DNA from: an uncultured Pelagibacteraceae bacterium
GTDB taxonomy: Bacteria; Pseudomonadota; Alphaproteobacteria; Pelagibacterales; Pelagibacteraceae
Direction: 5' to 3'
DNA length: 47,940 nucleotides
NCBI GenBank assembly: GCA_902609645.1
Contig: CACLSS010000005.1
Location: 1-47,940, forward strand
Shown: positions 9,135 through 18,245 of the stretch, piece after piece
Layout of the letters: each line of letters opens with the position of its first letter
Numbering within the stretch: the stretch's first letter is position 1
Made by a program: the position numbers and the translations under genes
Notes under the pieces: generated by a model
Databases searched by the model: none
Seen by the model: only the letters and a program-made list of their open reading frames with translations
What the model was told of the DNA's origin: nothing

Positions 9135-10858
9135 TACATTTTTTTTGGTAATGAAACCCCTAAAATAAACATTCCATTTTCTAAAATGATAGAAATAAGT
9201 TGAAAAAGTTTTAAAGTGAATAGATCATTTATTTTTCCATTATTAATAAACTTTAAATTTTTATCCTCATTTCCTTTGCTCCAGTATGAGTGAAAGATTG
9301 TTGAGAGCTGATAAAGATAAAACGTGATTCTATGTGGTTCTAATTTGTCGGAAGAAATATCTACAATTTTTGGCCACTCAATAATTTTTCTTAATAATTT
9401 TTCTTCAAATTCATTTAACTTGAATTCATTAAAATTATAATTTATTTTTTTTTTTGGATTTAAATTTAACGTATTAAAAATAGAATTAATTCTCGCGTAA
9501 CAATACTGAACATAAAAAACAGGATTGTCTTTATTTTTTTCTAAAATTTTATTAAAATCAAATTCTATTTCTGCATCGTTACTCCTATACAACATCATAA
9601 ATCTAATAGCATCTTTATTAACTTCGGATAGTAGTTTGCTTAATGGAAAAAAATCACCTGATCTTTTTGACATTTTGAAAGGCTGCCCATTTTTCATAAA
9701 TTTAACTAGCTGACATACTTTGCAGGTCAAACTAATTTTATTGTTTGAAATAGCTGTAACTGCTGCCGAAATTCTTTTTATATAACCAATGTGATCGGCT
9801 CCCAAAACATTTATTAATTTATCATATTTTTTTGAAACCTTTGTAAAGTGGTATCCAATATCGTTTGCAAAATAAGTCCACGTACCATCATTTTTTTGAA
9901 GAGCCCTATCAGAGTCGTCGCCAAAGTTCGATGATTTAAATATTAATCTTTTAGTCTTTTTCCAGTTTTTTGTTTCCTCACCCTTGGGTGGACTTAAGTA
10001 TCCATCGGTAACGTGGTTATTTTTTTTTAATACATTTATAATTTTATCTACATTTTTTTTTTTGATCATATTAGACTCAGAAAAAAAAACGTCATGTTTT
10101 ATGCCTAATAATTTTAAATCGGATTTAATTAATTTTAATGATTGGTCAAGAGATTTATTTTTTATTGTATCAAAACTAGATTCGTATCTGTTTAAATTTA
10201 TCTTTTTTGTGTTTTTAAATATCGTTTTTGCTATATCGATAATATAATTACCTTGATAAAGATCTTTATCATCGGGAAAATTTTCTTTAAACTTAATCTC
10301 TCTCATTCTTAAAAAAACCGATTTAGTAAAATTTTCTATCTGCTTGCCATAATCATTTATATAAAATTCTTTCGTAACTTTAGCTCCATTAAATTTTAAA
10401 AGATTGCTAATAACATCACCAAAAACAGCACCTCTACAATGACCGACGTGCATTGGACCAGTTGGATTTGCAGATACAAATTCGACATTATATTTTTTTT
10501 TAATTTTATTCGATCCATATTTACTTTTTGACTTTAGGATTGAATTAATTATTGAAACCCATGCTTTTTTATTGAATTTAAAATTTAAAAAACCAGGTCC
10601 AGCAATATCAATTTTTGTAAAATCATTGATGTTATTACTTAGAATAGTTTTTAATTTTTCAGCTAAATTCCTTGGATTTTCATTATTTATTTTACTCAAA
10701 ACCATAGCGACATTTGAAGATAAATCATAATCAAATTGTTCAGGTGGACTTTCAACAATAATATTATCAATATTTGAAATATTATTTAAATTTAAAGAAT
10801 TTTTATTTTTGAATATAATATGCTTAATATCTTTAGTGTATTTTTTAAATAAATTCAT
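9134..10858 (-). CDS. argS: Arginyl-tRNA synthetase
   Basis: Class I synthetase charging tRNA-Arg; cytoplasmic. It has 574 residues. The HIGH motif appears as SANPTGPMHVGHCRG (about 129-143) and the KMSKS-like motif as KMSKRSGDFF (about 395-404). The N-terminal Add1 domain and the C-terminal DALR anticodon-binding domain (FYVQYCYARINSIFN onward, about 450-574) are present. It overlaps neighbours on both sides by a single base (TAATG). Lysine and asparagine content is very high, typical of this AT-rich genome. A cognate tRNA-Arg(UCU) gene lies at 35423-35499. Confidence 0.97.
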   Translation of the reverse strand: MNLFKKYTKDIKHIIFKNKNSLNLNNISNIDNIIVESPPEQFDYDLSSNVAMVLSKINNENPRNLAEKLKTILSNNINDFTKIDIAGPGFLNFKFNKKAWVSIINSILKSKSKYGSNKIKKKYNVEFVSANPTGPMHVGHCRGAVFGDVISNLLKFNGAKVTKEFYINDYGKQIENFTKSVFLRMREIKFKENFPDDKDLYQGNYIIDIAKTIFKNTKKINLNRYESSFDTIKNKSLDQSLKLIKSDLKLLGIKHDVFFSESNMIKKKNVDKIINVLKKNNHVTDGYLSPPKGEETKNWKKTKRLIFKSSNFGDDSDRALQKNDGTWTYFANDIGYHFTKVSKKYDKLINVLGADHIGYIKRISAAVTAISNNKISLTCKVCQLVKFMKNGQPFKMSKRSGDFFPLSKLLSEVNKDAIRFMMLYRSNDAEIEFDFNKILEKNKDNPVFYVQYCYARINSIFNTLNLNPKKKINYNFNEFKLNEFEEKLLRKIIEWPKIVDISSDKLEPHRITFYLYQLSTIFHSYWSKGNEDKNLKFINNGKINDLFTLKLFQLISIILENGMFILGVSLPKKM

Positions 10859-11580
10859 TAATTAATAATATTTTTAAACTTTTTAATTGTCTTTTTCAGC
10901 CCTAAAAAAATTGACTCTCCAATTAAGAAATGACCAATATTATATTCTTTAATACCTTTAATTTTTGATAAAATTTTTGCTGAGTCAAATGTTATACCAT
11001 GGCCAGCGTGTACATCTAAACCAATAACATTAGCGTAATTAACAGCTTTTTTAAGTCTATTAAATTCATTATAAGTGCTTTTTTTTTTATTTAATAAATT
11101 ACAAAATTTACCTGTATGAATTTCAACACAATTTGCATTAATTTCTTTAGCAACTTTAATATCTGAGATATTTGGCTCAATAAATAAACTGGTTCTAATT
11201 TTTTTTGCCCTAAATTTCTTTAAAAACTCATTTATTAATTTTTTATTTTTTTTTAAATTTAAGCCCCCTTCTGTGGTGATTTCTGATCTTTTTTCAGGAA
11301 CTATGCAAATATAATTAGGTTTATGTTTTAATGAAATTTTTAACATTTCTTTTGTTGGCGCCAATTCCAAATTCAAAGGAATTTTTAATTTTTTATTAAT
11401 TTCTAAAAAATCTTTATCTTTAATGTGTCTTCTATCCTCTCTTAAATGAATCGTTATAGAATCTGCTCCATATTTTTGAGCCATTAGTGCTGCTCTTAAT
11501 GGACTAGGATAAGTTTCACCTCTAGCATTTCTTACAGTAGCAACGTGATCTATGTTCACGCCTAATTTTACTTTTGGCAT
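10858..11580 (-). CDS. pdxJ: Pyridoxine 5'-phosphate synthase
   Basis: Condenses 1-deoxyxylulose-5-phosphate with 3-amino-2-oxopropyl phosphate in DXP-dependent vitamin B6 synthesis. It is a TIM barrel of 240 residues. The family N-terminus LGVNIDHVATVRNARGETYP (about 6-25), IVPEKRSEITTEGGL (about 93-107), VEIHTGKFC (about 152-160) and GLDVHAGHGITFD (about 188-200) are clear. The next gene in many alphaproteobacteria, acpS, is absent here and argS follows instead. TAATG overlaps on both sides indicate translational coupling with pyrE and argS. Confidence 0.96.
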   Translation of the reverse strand: MPKVKLGVNIDHVATVRNARGETYPSPLRAALMAQKYGADSITIHLREDRRHIKDKDFLEINKKLKIPLNLELAPTKEMLKISLKHKPNYICIVPEKRSEITTEGGLNLKKNKKLINEFLKKFRAKKIRTSLFIEPNISDIKVAKEINANCVEIHTGKFCNLLNKKKSTYNEFNRLKKAVNYANVIGLDVHAGHGITFDSAKILSKIKGIKEYNIGHFLIGESIFLGLKKTIKKFKNIIN

Positions 11581-12161
11581 TAAAGATTTCTACTTCCAGG
11601 CTTAACAGCCTTTAATTTTTTTAAATTCTCAGGAATATTATCAGCAGTAAAAGTTGATATGTCTAGTTTTACTTGAGAGACTATTTTTTTTTTAATTTCA
11701 CTTTTTCCACCTGTTCTATCTATTAAACTTGCATAACCAACAATTTCAGCTCCACACTTTTCGGCTAAGGATGAACATTCTAAACTTGATTTACCGGTAG
11801 TAATAACATCCTCCACAACTAAAATTTTGTGGTTTCTATTTATTTCGAAACCTCTTCTTATTTGAAAATTATTATTTACTCTTTCTACAAAGATTGTTTC
11901 AATATTTAAAATTCTTCCAATTTCATATCCGATAATAATTCCTCCTATTGCGGGTGAAAGGATTAAATTAAAATTTTGAAAATTTTCTTTTATCTTTTCT
12001 GATAAAGAAATACAAAATTCTTTAGATTTGTCAGGTTTGCTTAATAGTTTTGCGCATTGCACATATTTATCACTATGAAGTCCTGATGAAAGAATAAAAT
12101 GCCCCTCAATTAGAGCTTTAGTTTCTTTTAAAATTTTCAAGGACTCTTTGAATGAAAGCAT
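11580..12161 (-). CDS. pyrE: Orotate phosphoribosyltransferase
   Basis: Converts orotate and PRPP to OMP in pyrimidine synthesis. It has 193 residues, the size of the alphaproteobacterial/archaeal-type enzyme. Near the N-terminus is GHFILSSGLHSDKYVQCAKL (about 20-39); the PRPP loop is KILVVEDVITTGKSS (about 111-125). The start at 12161 is the only Met before the conserved region, so the 44-bp overlap with the end of the upstream (p)ppGpp synthetase gene appears real. It is followed by pdxJ with a TAATG overlap. Confidence 0.95.
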   Translation of the reverse strand: MLSFKESLKILKETKALIEGHFILSSGLHSDKYVQCAKLLSKPDKSKEFCISLSEKIKENFQNFNLILSPAIGGIIIGYEIGRILNIETIFVERVNNNFQIRRGFEINRNHKILVVEDVITTGKSSLECSSLAEKCGAEIVGYASLIDRTGGKSEIKKKIVSQVKLDISTFTADNIPENLKKLKAVKPGSRNL

Positions 12162-13863
12162 ACTTTTTCTTTTTGTGACGTATTACTTTAAATTTAAGTT
12201 TCTCTTGTTTAAGTTGACTTATTAAGTTTGTAAAGTCTTTTAAATCTTTTATTTGAATATCAAATAGAAAAGTTAGATATTCTTCACCTCTATTTGTTAA
12301 CTCAATATTTATAATATTTGCATTATTCACACCAATAAGAGTACTCACCTTACCCAAAATACCTGGCTTGTGTGGTAAGTCGATAGATAAAGTTGAACTG
12401 TACTCTTTCAATTTGGCTTCTTTATCAAGAAATCTACCCTGCCAATGTTTTCTAATAGATGCTCTAGCTTTCCCAGTTTTGCTTGATGATAACCAGTGCA
12501 AAGATGGAGAAACTTTTTTTGATGTAATAATTTTTATCATATCGCCATTTTTTAATGATGATTGTAGAGGAGACTCTTTACCATTAATTTCACAACCTAT
12601 TGCCGTATCACCAATATTGGTATGAACTGCGTAGGCAAAATCTATTGGAGTAGCATCTTTAGGTAATTTTATAACAGCACCATTCGGTGTAAAACAAAAA
12701 ACGTTATCTTGAAACATTTGTAACTTGGTAAATTCAAAGTAGTGTTCTGGACTACCTCCTGTTTCTATTATTTCAACTAAATCTCTCAACCAATCATATT
12801 CCTTCCAGGATATTTCAGAAAATTTTTCAGAAGACTTGTATCTCCAATGAGAAGCTATACCTCTTTCTGCAAATTCGTGCATGGGTTTTGTTCTAATTTG
12901 TATTTCTATTCTTTTTTTCATTGGACCAATTACCGACGTATGGATTGACTTGTATTGATTTATTTTCGGTGTTGATATGTAATCTTTGAATTTACCAGGT
13001 ATTGCTGAATATTCATTGTGAAAAACACCCAAAGTTATGTAGCAGTCATTTATATTTTTCACTATTACTCTAAAACCAACAATGTCTGTTAGTTGTTCTA
13101 AAGATACTCTTTTAGAATGCATTTTCCTCCAAATTGAAAAAGGAGTTTTTTCTCTACCAGTTATTTCAGCTTCAATTTTATTTTGTATTAAAAGTTTATT
13201 CAACTCATCATAAACATTTTTAATAATATCGTCTCTTTTATCTTTAATAAATGTTAACCTGTCTAATATTAAGTTCCGAGCATCAGGATTTAAAATAGAA
13301 AAAGATAAATCTTCCAGTTCATCTCGTATTATATTCATGCCCATACGATCTGCTAACGGAGCATAAATTTCCATTGTTTCTTTTGCTTTTCTAATTTTTT
13401 TATTTTTATCTAGAAGATATTTAATTGTCCTCATATTATGTAATCTGTCTGCTAATTTTACTAACAAAACTCTTATATCTTTAGATGTAGCTAAAATTAG
13501 TTTTCTTAAATTTTCAGCTTTTGAATTTTCCACAGCCTTTTCTTCAAGTGCAGAGATTTTTGTAACACCATCTACTAAATCAGCTACTTCTTTGCCAAAC
13601 TCTTTTTTAACAGTTTCATAAGTAGCTTTTGTATCCTCAACAGTATCGTGAAGTAAGCCGGTTGCAATTGTTGCGCTATCCAATTTTAAATCTGTTAGTA
13701 TATTGGCGACGGCAACAGGATGACTGATATATGGAATGCCCTCTTCCCTTTTTTGATTTTTATGTGCCTCTAATGCAAAAGTGTAAGCTTTGTTTAAAGC
13801 TTCAGGGTTTAAAAATCTATTATATGATTTTACTTTTTTAATAAGCTCTTCATTATTCAACAT
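12118..13863 (-). CDS. spoT: Bifunctional (p)ppGpp synthetase/hydrolase, shortened Rsh/SpoT
   Basis: Makes and degrades the stringent-response alarmone. It has 581 residues. The hydrolase HD domain carries His48, His72-Asp73 (LLHDTVEDT) and Asp139 (KLADRLHNM). The synthetase domain has GREKTPFSIWRKM (about 236-248), DIVGFRVI (260-267), YKSIHTSV (304-311) and EIQIRT (320-325). A TGS domain (about 387-448) is followed after only about 40 residues by an ACT domain (about 492-560). Long RelA/SpoT proteins have some 700-750 residues, with helical and zinc-finger/conserved-cysteine domains between TGS and ACT; these are missing here. Catalytic motifs for both activities are intact. It overlaps folK by 11 bp and pyrE by 44 bp. 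Confidence 0.93.
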   Translation of the reverse strand: MLNNEELIKKVKSYNRFLNPEALNKAYTFALEAHKNQKREEGIPYISHPVAVANILTDLKLDSATIATGLLHDTVEDTKATYETVKKEFGKEVADLVDGVTKISALEEKAVENSKAENLRKLILATSKDIRVLLVKLADRLHNMRTIKYLLDKNKKIRKAKETMEIYAPLADRMGMNIIRDELEDLSFSILNPDARNLILDRLTFIKDKRDDIIKNVYDELNKLLIQNKIEAEITGREKTPFSIWRKMHSKRVSLEQLTDIVGFRVIVKNINDCYITLGVFHNEYSAIPGKFKDYISTPKINQYKSIHTSVIGPMKKRIEIQIRTKPMHEFAERGIASHWRYKSSEKFSEISWKEYDWLRDLVEIIETGGSPEHYFEFTKLQMFQDNVFCFTPNGAVIKLPKDATPIDFAYAVHTNIGDTAIGCEINGKESPLQSSLKNGDMIKIITSKKVSPSLHWLSSSKTGKARASIRKHWQGRFLDKEAKLKEYSSTLSIDLPHKPGILGKVSTLIGVNNANIINIELTNRGEEYLTFLFDIQIKDLKDFTNLISQLKQEKLKFKVIRHKKKKYAFIQRVLENFKRN

Positions 13864-14383
13864 ATTTAATTATATCACTTTGGGATAACTTTGTAATGTT
13901 ATTATTTTTATCTTTTAAATTATTTATTAAATTATCAATTGGTTCTTTAGTTAAGGGATGCGACCAATGAGGGCAGATTTCCTTTAATGGTAATAGAACA
14001 AAATCTCTTTCTGTCATAGATATATGAGGTATTTTTAATTGTATTTTCTCAAGTTTTAAATTCATCGACTCATTTTTATAATCGATAATATCAATGTCAC
14101 ATGTTCGTGGATCATTTTTATTTTTTCTTTCTCTTTCTAGATTTTGCTCGATTTTTAGTAAAATTTTCATTAAATCAACCGGTTTTAATGATGTACTTAC
14201 TTCAATGACAATATTTATAAACTTTGGATCTTTTACATTAGGAAATGAAGTTGATTCATAAAAGCTAGACTTTTTAATAAGTTTGATATTATTTTTTTCA
14301 ATTAATGAAATTGCTAAGTTAATATTCTTAAACCTGTTACCAAAACTTGATTGTAAATTTGAACCAATACCTAAAAAAATCAT
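13853..14383 (-). CDS. folK: 2-amino-4-hydroxy-6-hydroxymethyldihydropteridine pyrophosphokinase
   Basis: Transfers pyrophosphate from ATP to the pterin in folate synthesis. It has 176 residues with the family start LGIGSNLQ (about 4-11), FYESTSFPNVKDPKFINIVI, and the signature RKNKNDPRTCDIDIIDY (about 91-107), which contains the metal-binding D-x-D. IPHISMTERDFVLLPLKEICP follows at about 123-143. It lies between smpB (TAATG overlap) and the Rsh gene (11-bp overlap). Confidence 0.94.
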   Translation of the reverse strand: MIFLGIGSNLQSSFGNRFKNINLAISLIEKNNIKLIKKSSFYESTSFPNVKDPKFINIVIEVSTSLKPVDLMKILLKIEQNLERERKNKNDPRTCDIDIIDYKNESMNLKLEKIQLKIPHISMTERDFVLLPLKEICPHWSHPLTKEPIDNLINNLKDKNNNITKLSQSDIIKYVE

Positions 14384-14853
14384 TACTTATTTTTACTTAA
14401 TATTCTCGCCTGTTCTCTTTCCCAGCTTTTTTTCTTTTTGACATTTCGTTTATCATAAAGTTTTTTTCCTTTGGCAACTGCTAACTCAACTTTTGCTTTC
14501 CCTTTTTTGAAATATAATTTTGTTGGGACTATAGTTAGACCATCTCTATTAATTTTACCAATAACTTTATTTATCTCTTTTTTATTGAGTAAAAGTTTTC
14601 TCATGTCTCTTGGATTATGGTTGTTATAGCTTGACTGTTTATACAAAGGTATATGTGAATTAATTAAATAAATTTCGCCATTGTTATCATTTGCATAGGC
14701 ATCTGTAATATTTGCTTTTCCATCTCTTAATGCTTTTACTTCTGAGCCTTTAAGCACTATACCTGCTTCAAGAAACTCTTCAAAAAAATAGTTAAAACTT
14801 GCTTTTCTATTATTGCAAACAATTTTAATTCCAGTATTTTTCTTAACTTTCAT
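14383..14853 (-). CDS. smpB: SsrA-binding protein SmpB
   Basis: Binds tmRNA and delivers it to stalled ribosomes for trans-translation. It has 156 residues with the family N-terminus [20 protein letters not shown] (about 15-34), [14 protein letters not shown] (about 36-49), and the C-terminal [19 protein letters not shown] that folds in the decoding centre. Length is normal. No tmRNA gene is visible in this window. Its ATG overlaps the dapA stop by one base, and its own stop overlaps the folK ATG in the same way. Confidence 0.96.
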   Translation of the reverse strand: MKVKKNTGIKIVCNNRKASFNYFFEEFLEAGIVLKGSEVKALRDGKANITDAYANDNNGEIYLINSHIPLYKQSSYNNHNPRDMRKLLLNKKEINKVIGKINRDGLTIVPTKLYFKKGKAKVELAVAKGKKLYDKRNVKKKKSWEREQARILSKNK

Positions 14854-15737
14854 TAAAGAAGTTCTGCAATTTTGAGTGCCTTTTGTACTTCTTTCTTAGT
14901 TTTTTCAGTTACTTTCACTAAAGGTAATCTAACTTCCTCTGAAGATAAATTTAATAAACTTGCTGCATACTTCACGGGACTAGGGTTGCTTTCAATAAAT
15001 AAAGATTTGTGTAATGGCATTAGTTTTTCATTTATTTCTTTTGCCTTTGCAATCAAATTACTATTATTTTTACTCAAAGAAGCATTTTGAAAATCTGAAC
15101 AAAGTTTTGGTGCAACATTTGCTGTCACACTTATACATCCAACTCCTCCTCTTAAATTAAATTCCAGCGCTGTTCCATCCTCTCCGGAAAGCTGAATAAA
15201 TTCAGGTCCCATTTTTTTTAATTGTTCATCAACTCTATTCAAATCAGCAGTTGCATCTTTAACACCTGATATATTTTTAAGTTCAAAGAGTCTTGCCATT
15301 GTATCAACTGACATATCTACTACTGATCTTGGAGGAATATTATAAATAATAATTGGTATTCCAACTTTGTCGTTGATAGCCTTGTAGTGTTGGTACAAAC
15401 CTTCTTGAGTTGGTTTGTTATAATATGGTGTTACAATTAAAAGAGCGTTTGCTCCTGTTTTCTCAGCATGTATAGAAAGTTCTATTGCTTCAGATGTTGA
15501 GTTGGACCCTGTTCCTGCAATTACAGGAATTTTACCATTGGTTTCTTTAACTGCTATTTCGATGACCTTTTTATGCTCATCATGATCTAATGTAGGCGAC
15601 TCGCCAGTTGTACCGGCTGGAACAACCCCATTTGTTCCATTTTTAATATGATGATGTATTAAAGACGCGTATTTATCTTGGTCTAAAACATTGTTTTTAA
15701 ATGGTGTAATTAAAGCTACGATTGAACCTTTAAACAT
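14853..15737 (-). CDS. dapA: 4-hydroxy-tetrahydrodipicolinate synthase
   Basis: Condenses pyruvate with aspartate semialdehyde, the first committed step to lysine and diaminopimelate. It is a TIM barrel of 294 residues. GTTGESPTL (about 42-50), the [14 protein letters not shown] segment with the catalytic Tyr (about 131-144), and GVKDATADL with the Schiff-base Lys (about 160-168) are visible. It is first in the 18-gene minus-strand chain; the chain promoter must lie in the 39-bp gap shared with the divergent lytic transglycosylase or just inside that gene. No Shine-Dalgarno is evident. Confidence 0.97.
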   Translation of the reverse strand: MFKGSIVALITPFKNNVLDQDKYASLIHHHIKNGTNGVVPAGTTGESPTLDHDEHKKVIEIAVKETNGKIPVIAGTGSNSTSEAIELSIHAEKTGANALLIVTPYYNKPTQEGLYQHYKAINDKVGIPIIIYNIPPRSVVDMSVDTMARLFELKNISGVKDATADLNRVDEQLKKMGPEFIQLSGEDGTALEFNLRGGVGCISVTANVAPKLCSDFQNASLSKNNSNLIAKAKEINEKLMPLHKSLFIESNPSPVKYAASLLNLSSEEVRLPLVKVTEKTKKEVQKALKIAELL

Positions 15738-15776
15738 ATTTATTTATATAGTATTAAACTAAATTCTCGTAACTTT

Positions 15777-18104
15777 ATGCTTAAACATTTAATTAGTCTA
15801 GTTTTTTTATTGTTCAGTTTATCATATTTACCTGCTCTATCTGATACTAATTTAAAACTTCTTCCTAAATCTAAACCCAAAATATTGACAGTAAAAAATG
15901 AAAAAAAGACAAGTCTAATATTACCTAAAAAAAAACCAAATATTAAAATAAATAAAACTTTAGTTAAGAAACAATTATTACCAAAAGAAAAACCACAGGT
16001 AACTAATAACAAAAAAAAGTTAGCTAAACAAAAAATAAAAAATATTGAAATACCAATAAAAAACAAAGAAAAAGAAAAAGAAAAAGTTATTTTAACACAA
16101 AAAGAAAAAACAATTTCCAAAATAATAAGCAATGAACTTATTTTACCAGCAAAAAAACCCATTACATATCAAAAGAAAATTACAAAAGTTGCTGAAAGTT
16201 CAAATATTTTATCAAAAAAAGATTATGATTATGCTAAACAAATATTTGATAATATAACTCAAAAAAAATGGAGTACAGCATTTGCTCTTACTAAAAGAGT
16301 TAAAAATAAAGATTTTAGAAATTTAGTAACTTGGATTTACCTTAAAGAAAAAACTAACAAATCAAGTTTTGATGAATATATAAGTTTCATTGACAAGAAC
16401 CCAGACTATCCAAGGATCAATAGGTTAAAATATCTTGCTGAACATAAAATAAATTTAAAAACCACTAGCCCCAATACAGTTATTGGTTGGTTTGTCTCAA
16501 ATCCTCCACTTAGTGGATTTGGAAAAATTAAATTAGGAGAAGCATACATTTTAAAGGGAAATATTTCTGAGGGGTCTGAGTTGATTAAAGAAGGATGGAT
16601 TACAGCATCTTTAAGCTCTAAAGATCTAAGATATCTTAATAAAAAATACCAAAAAATTTTAAATTCATCTGATCATATTAAAAGAGCTAAATATATGGCA
16701 TGGGAGTACAAAAGGTGGGATTTGAAAAGAATTTTAAGATATTTACCTCAAGATCACAGAGCACTTTATAATGCTAGACAAATCGTGATGAGCAGTTCTT
16801 ATGGCGTCGATAAAGCTATAGCTGATGTTCCGTCCAGGTTTAAGAATGATATGGGATTAAATTACGACAGATTAAAATGGAGAAGAAGAAGAGGACGGTT
16901 AGACTCATCTTTGGAAATCATAAATAAAATTCCTAATAATGAAACAGCTTTGATAAAACCTGAATTATGGTGGAAAGAGAGATCTATAATCTCAAGGTCT
17001 TTAATTTATAAAAAAAGATATCAAGAGGCATACGAGGTTGCAAAAAACCATTCTATGAGTGAAGGGCCAGAATATGCTGAAGCAGAGTGGATGTCTGGAT
17101 GGATATCTTTAAGTTTTTTAAATGATCCATATATAGCTCTTCAACATTTTAAGAGTTTTTATGACAATGTAGGATACCCTATTAGTTTAGCTAGAGGTGC
17201 ATACTGGATTGGAAAGACATATGAAAAAATTGGAAACGAAAAATTAGCTACAAAATTTTATGAAGAAGGCTCAAAGTTTTTAACAACCTATTACGGTCAA
17301 TTATCATTTCAAAAAATTAAACCTTTTGAGGATTTTGAACTAGTGGATGACTCTAAATACTCTAAGGAATTTGAAAAAGAATTTAATGAAAATCCACTTA
17401 CTAAACATGTAATTCTTTTACATGAGTTAAAAAAAACTAAATATAGTAAAGATATAATAAAACATCTTGCTGAATTAAATATAGAAAAAGGAAGTGAGGT
17501 TCTTGCTGCAAAACTTGCTACAAATGTTGGGAGATACGACTATTCTATTCAAGTATCTAAAAAAGCATCCTATGAAAAAAGATTTTATAACAAATTTAAC
17601 TATCCGATCATTAATACTCCAAGAATGCTCAAAGGGAAATCAATGCCATCACCAGAAATAATCTTGGCAATTACAAGACAGGAAAGTGAGTTTGATCCAA
17701 AAGCAAATAGTTATGCAGGTGCAAAAGGTATGATGCAATTAATGACTTATACGGCAAAGTTAGTGGCAAAACAAATGGATGTGAATTATAGTAAAAGAAA
17801 ATTAACTTCTGATCCTGAATATAATATTAATCTTGGAACTTATTATTTTAATTCTTTATTAAACGATTATGCAGAGGTGTATCCATTCGCTATAGCAGCA
17901 TATAATGCAGGACCTAAAAGAGTGAGGCAATGGCGAAGGTTAAATGGTGATCCGAGCAAAAATAAAATCGATTATGTTAATTGGATAGAACTAATAAAAT
18001 TTGAGGAAACAAGAAATTATGTTCAGAGAGTACTGGAAAATATGAATGTATACAAGTATATGCTTAGTCAAAAACCTGTAAAGCTGGAAAAGTTTTTTAA
18101 TTAA
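15777..18104 (+). CDS. slt: Soluble lytic murein transglycosylase (Slt-type)
   Basis: Cleaves peptidoglycan between MurNAc and GlcNAc, forming 1,6-anhydro ends; exported to the periplasm. It has 775 residues: signal peptide (1-22), then a lysine-rich stretch (about 25-140) with four LPxxKP repeats (LP at 29, 49, 68, 123), an alpha-helical superhelix, and the GH23 catalytic domain with ITRQESEFDP (catalytic Glu636), GAKGMMQLM and AAYNAGPKRVRQW. Its stop is one base from the 3' end of tRNA-Ser on the opposite strand. The anhydromuropeptides it releases would feed NagZ recycling. Confidence 0.94.
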   Translation: MLKHLISLVFLLFSLSYLPALSDTNLKLLPKSKPKILTVKNEKKTSLILPKKKPNIKINKTLVKKQLLPKEKPQVTNNKKKLAKQKIKNIEIPIKNKEKEKEKVILTQKEKTISKIISNELILPAKKPITYQKKITKVAESSNILSKKDYDYAKQIFDNITQKKWSTAFALTKRVKNKDFRNLVTWIYLKEKTNKSSFDEYISFIDKNPDYPRINRLKYLAEHKINLKTTSPNTVIGWFVSNPPLSGFGKIKLGEAYILKGNISEGSELIKEGWITASLSSKDLRYLNKKYQKILNSSDHIKRAKYMAWEYKRWDLKRILRYLPQDHRALYNARQIVMSSSYGVDKAIADVPSRFKNDMGLNYDRLKWRRRRGRLDSSLEIINKIPNNETALIKPELWWKERSIISRSLIYKKRYQEAYEVAKNHSMSEGPEYAEAEWMSGWISLSFLNDPYIALQHFKSFYDNVGYPISLARGAYWIGKTYEKIGNEKLATKFYEEGSKFLTTYYGQLSFQKIKPFEDFELVDDSKYSKEFEKEFNENPLTKHVILLHELKKTKYSKDIIKHLAELNIEKGSEVLAAKLATNVGRYDYSIQVSKKASYEKRFYNKFNYPIINTPRMLKGKSMPSPEIILAITRQESEFDPKANSYAGAKGMMQLMTYTAKLVAKQMDVNYSKRKLTSDPEYNINLGTYYFNSLLNDYAEVYPFAIAAYNAGPKRVRQWRRLNGDPSKNKIDYVNWIELIKFEETRNYVQRVLENMNVYKYMLSQKPVKLEKFFN

Positions 18105-18105
18105 A

Positions 18106-18198
18106 TGGCGGTGAGGGCGAGATTCGAACTCGCGGTAGGTTGTTACACCTACGGAAGTTTAGCAAACTCCTGGTTTAAACCAGCTCACCCACCTCACC
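18106..18198 (-). tRNA. tRNA-Ser (anticodon GCU)
   Basis: Reads AGC/AGU codons. On the minus strand: acceptor GGTGAGG pairing with CCTCACC, D arm, anticodon stem GGAGT/ACTTC around loop TTGCTAA, a long variable arm with the stem GTAGGT/ACCTAC (class II tRNA), T arm GCGAG-TTCGAAT-CTCGC, discriminator G and an encoded CCA. Length is 93 bases including CCA. It begins 47 bp downstream of the MATE gene on the same strand and its 3' end is one base from the stop of the convergent slt gene. Confidence 0.96.
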
Positions 18199-18245
18199 AA
18201 AGATTAGTTTTATATATTATTATTAGAGAGAAAAAAACTATTAAT

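Noticed and set aside
14383-14853. A tmRNA gene beside smpB
   Set aside because: smpB is flanked by coding sequence with one-base overlaps; no tRNA-like ends or tag reading frame are present.
15738-15776. Promoter of the dapA-to-secF chain in the 39-bp dapA/slt gap
   Set aside because: TATA-like strings occur on both strands, but without a credible -35 at the right distance I cannot assign it.
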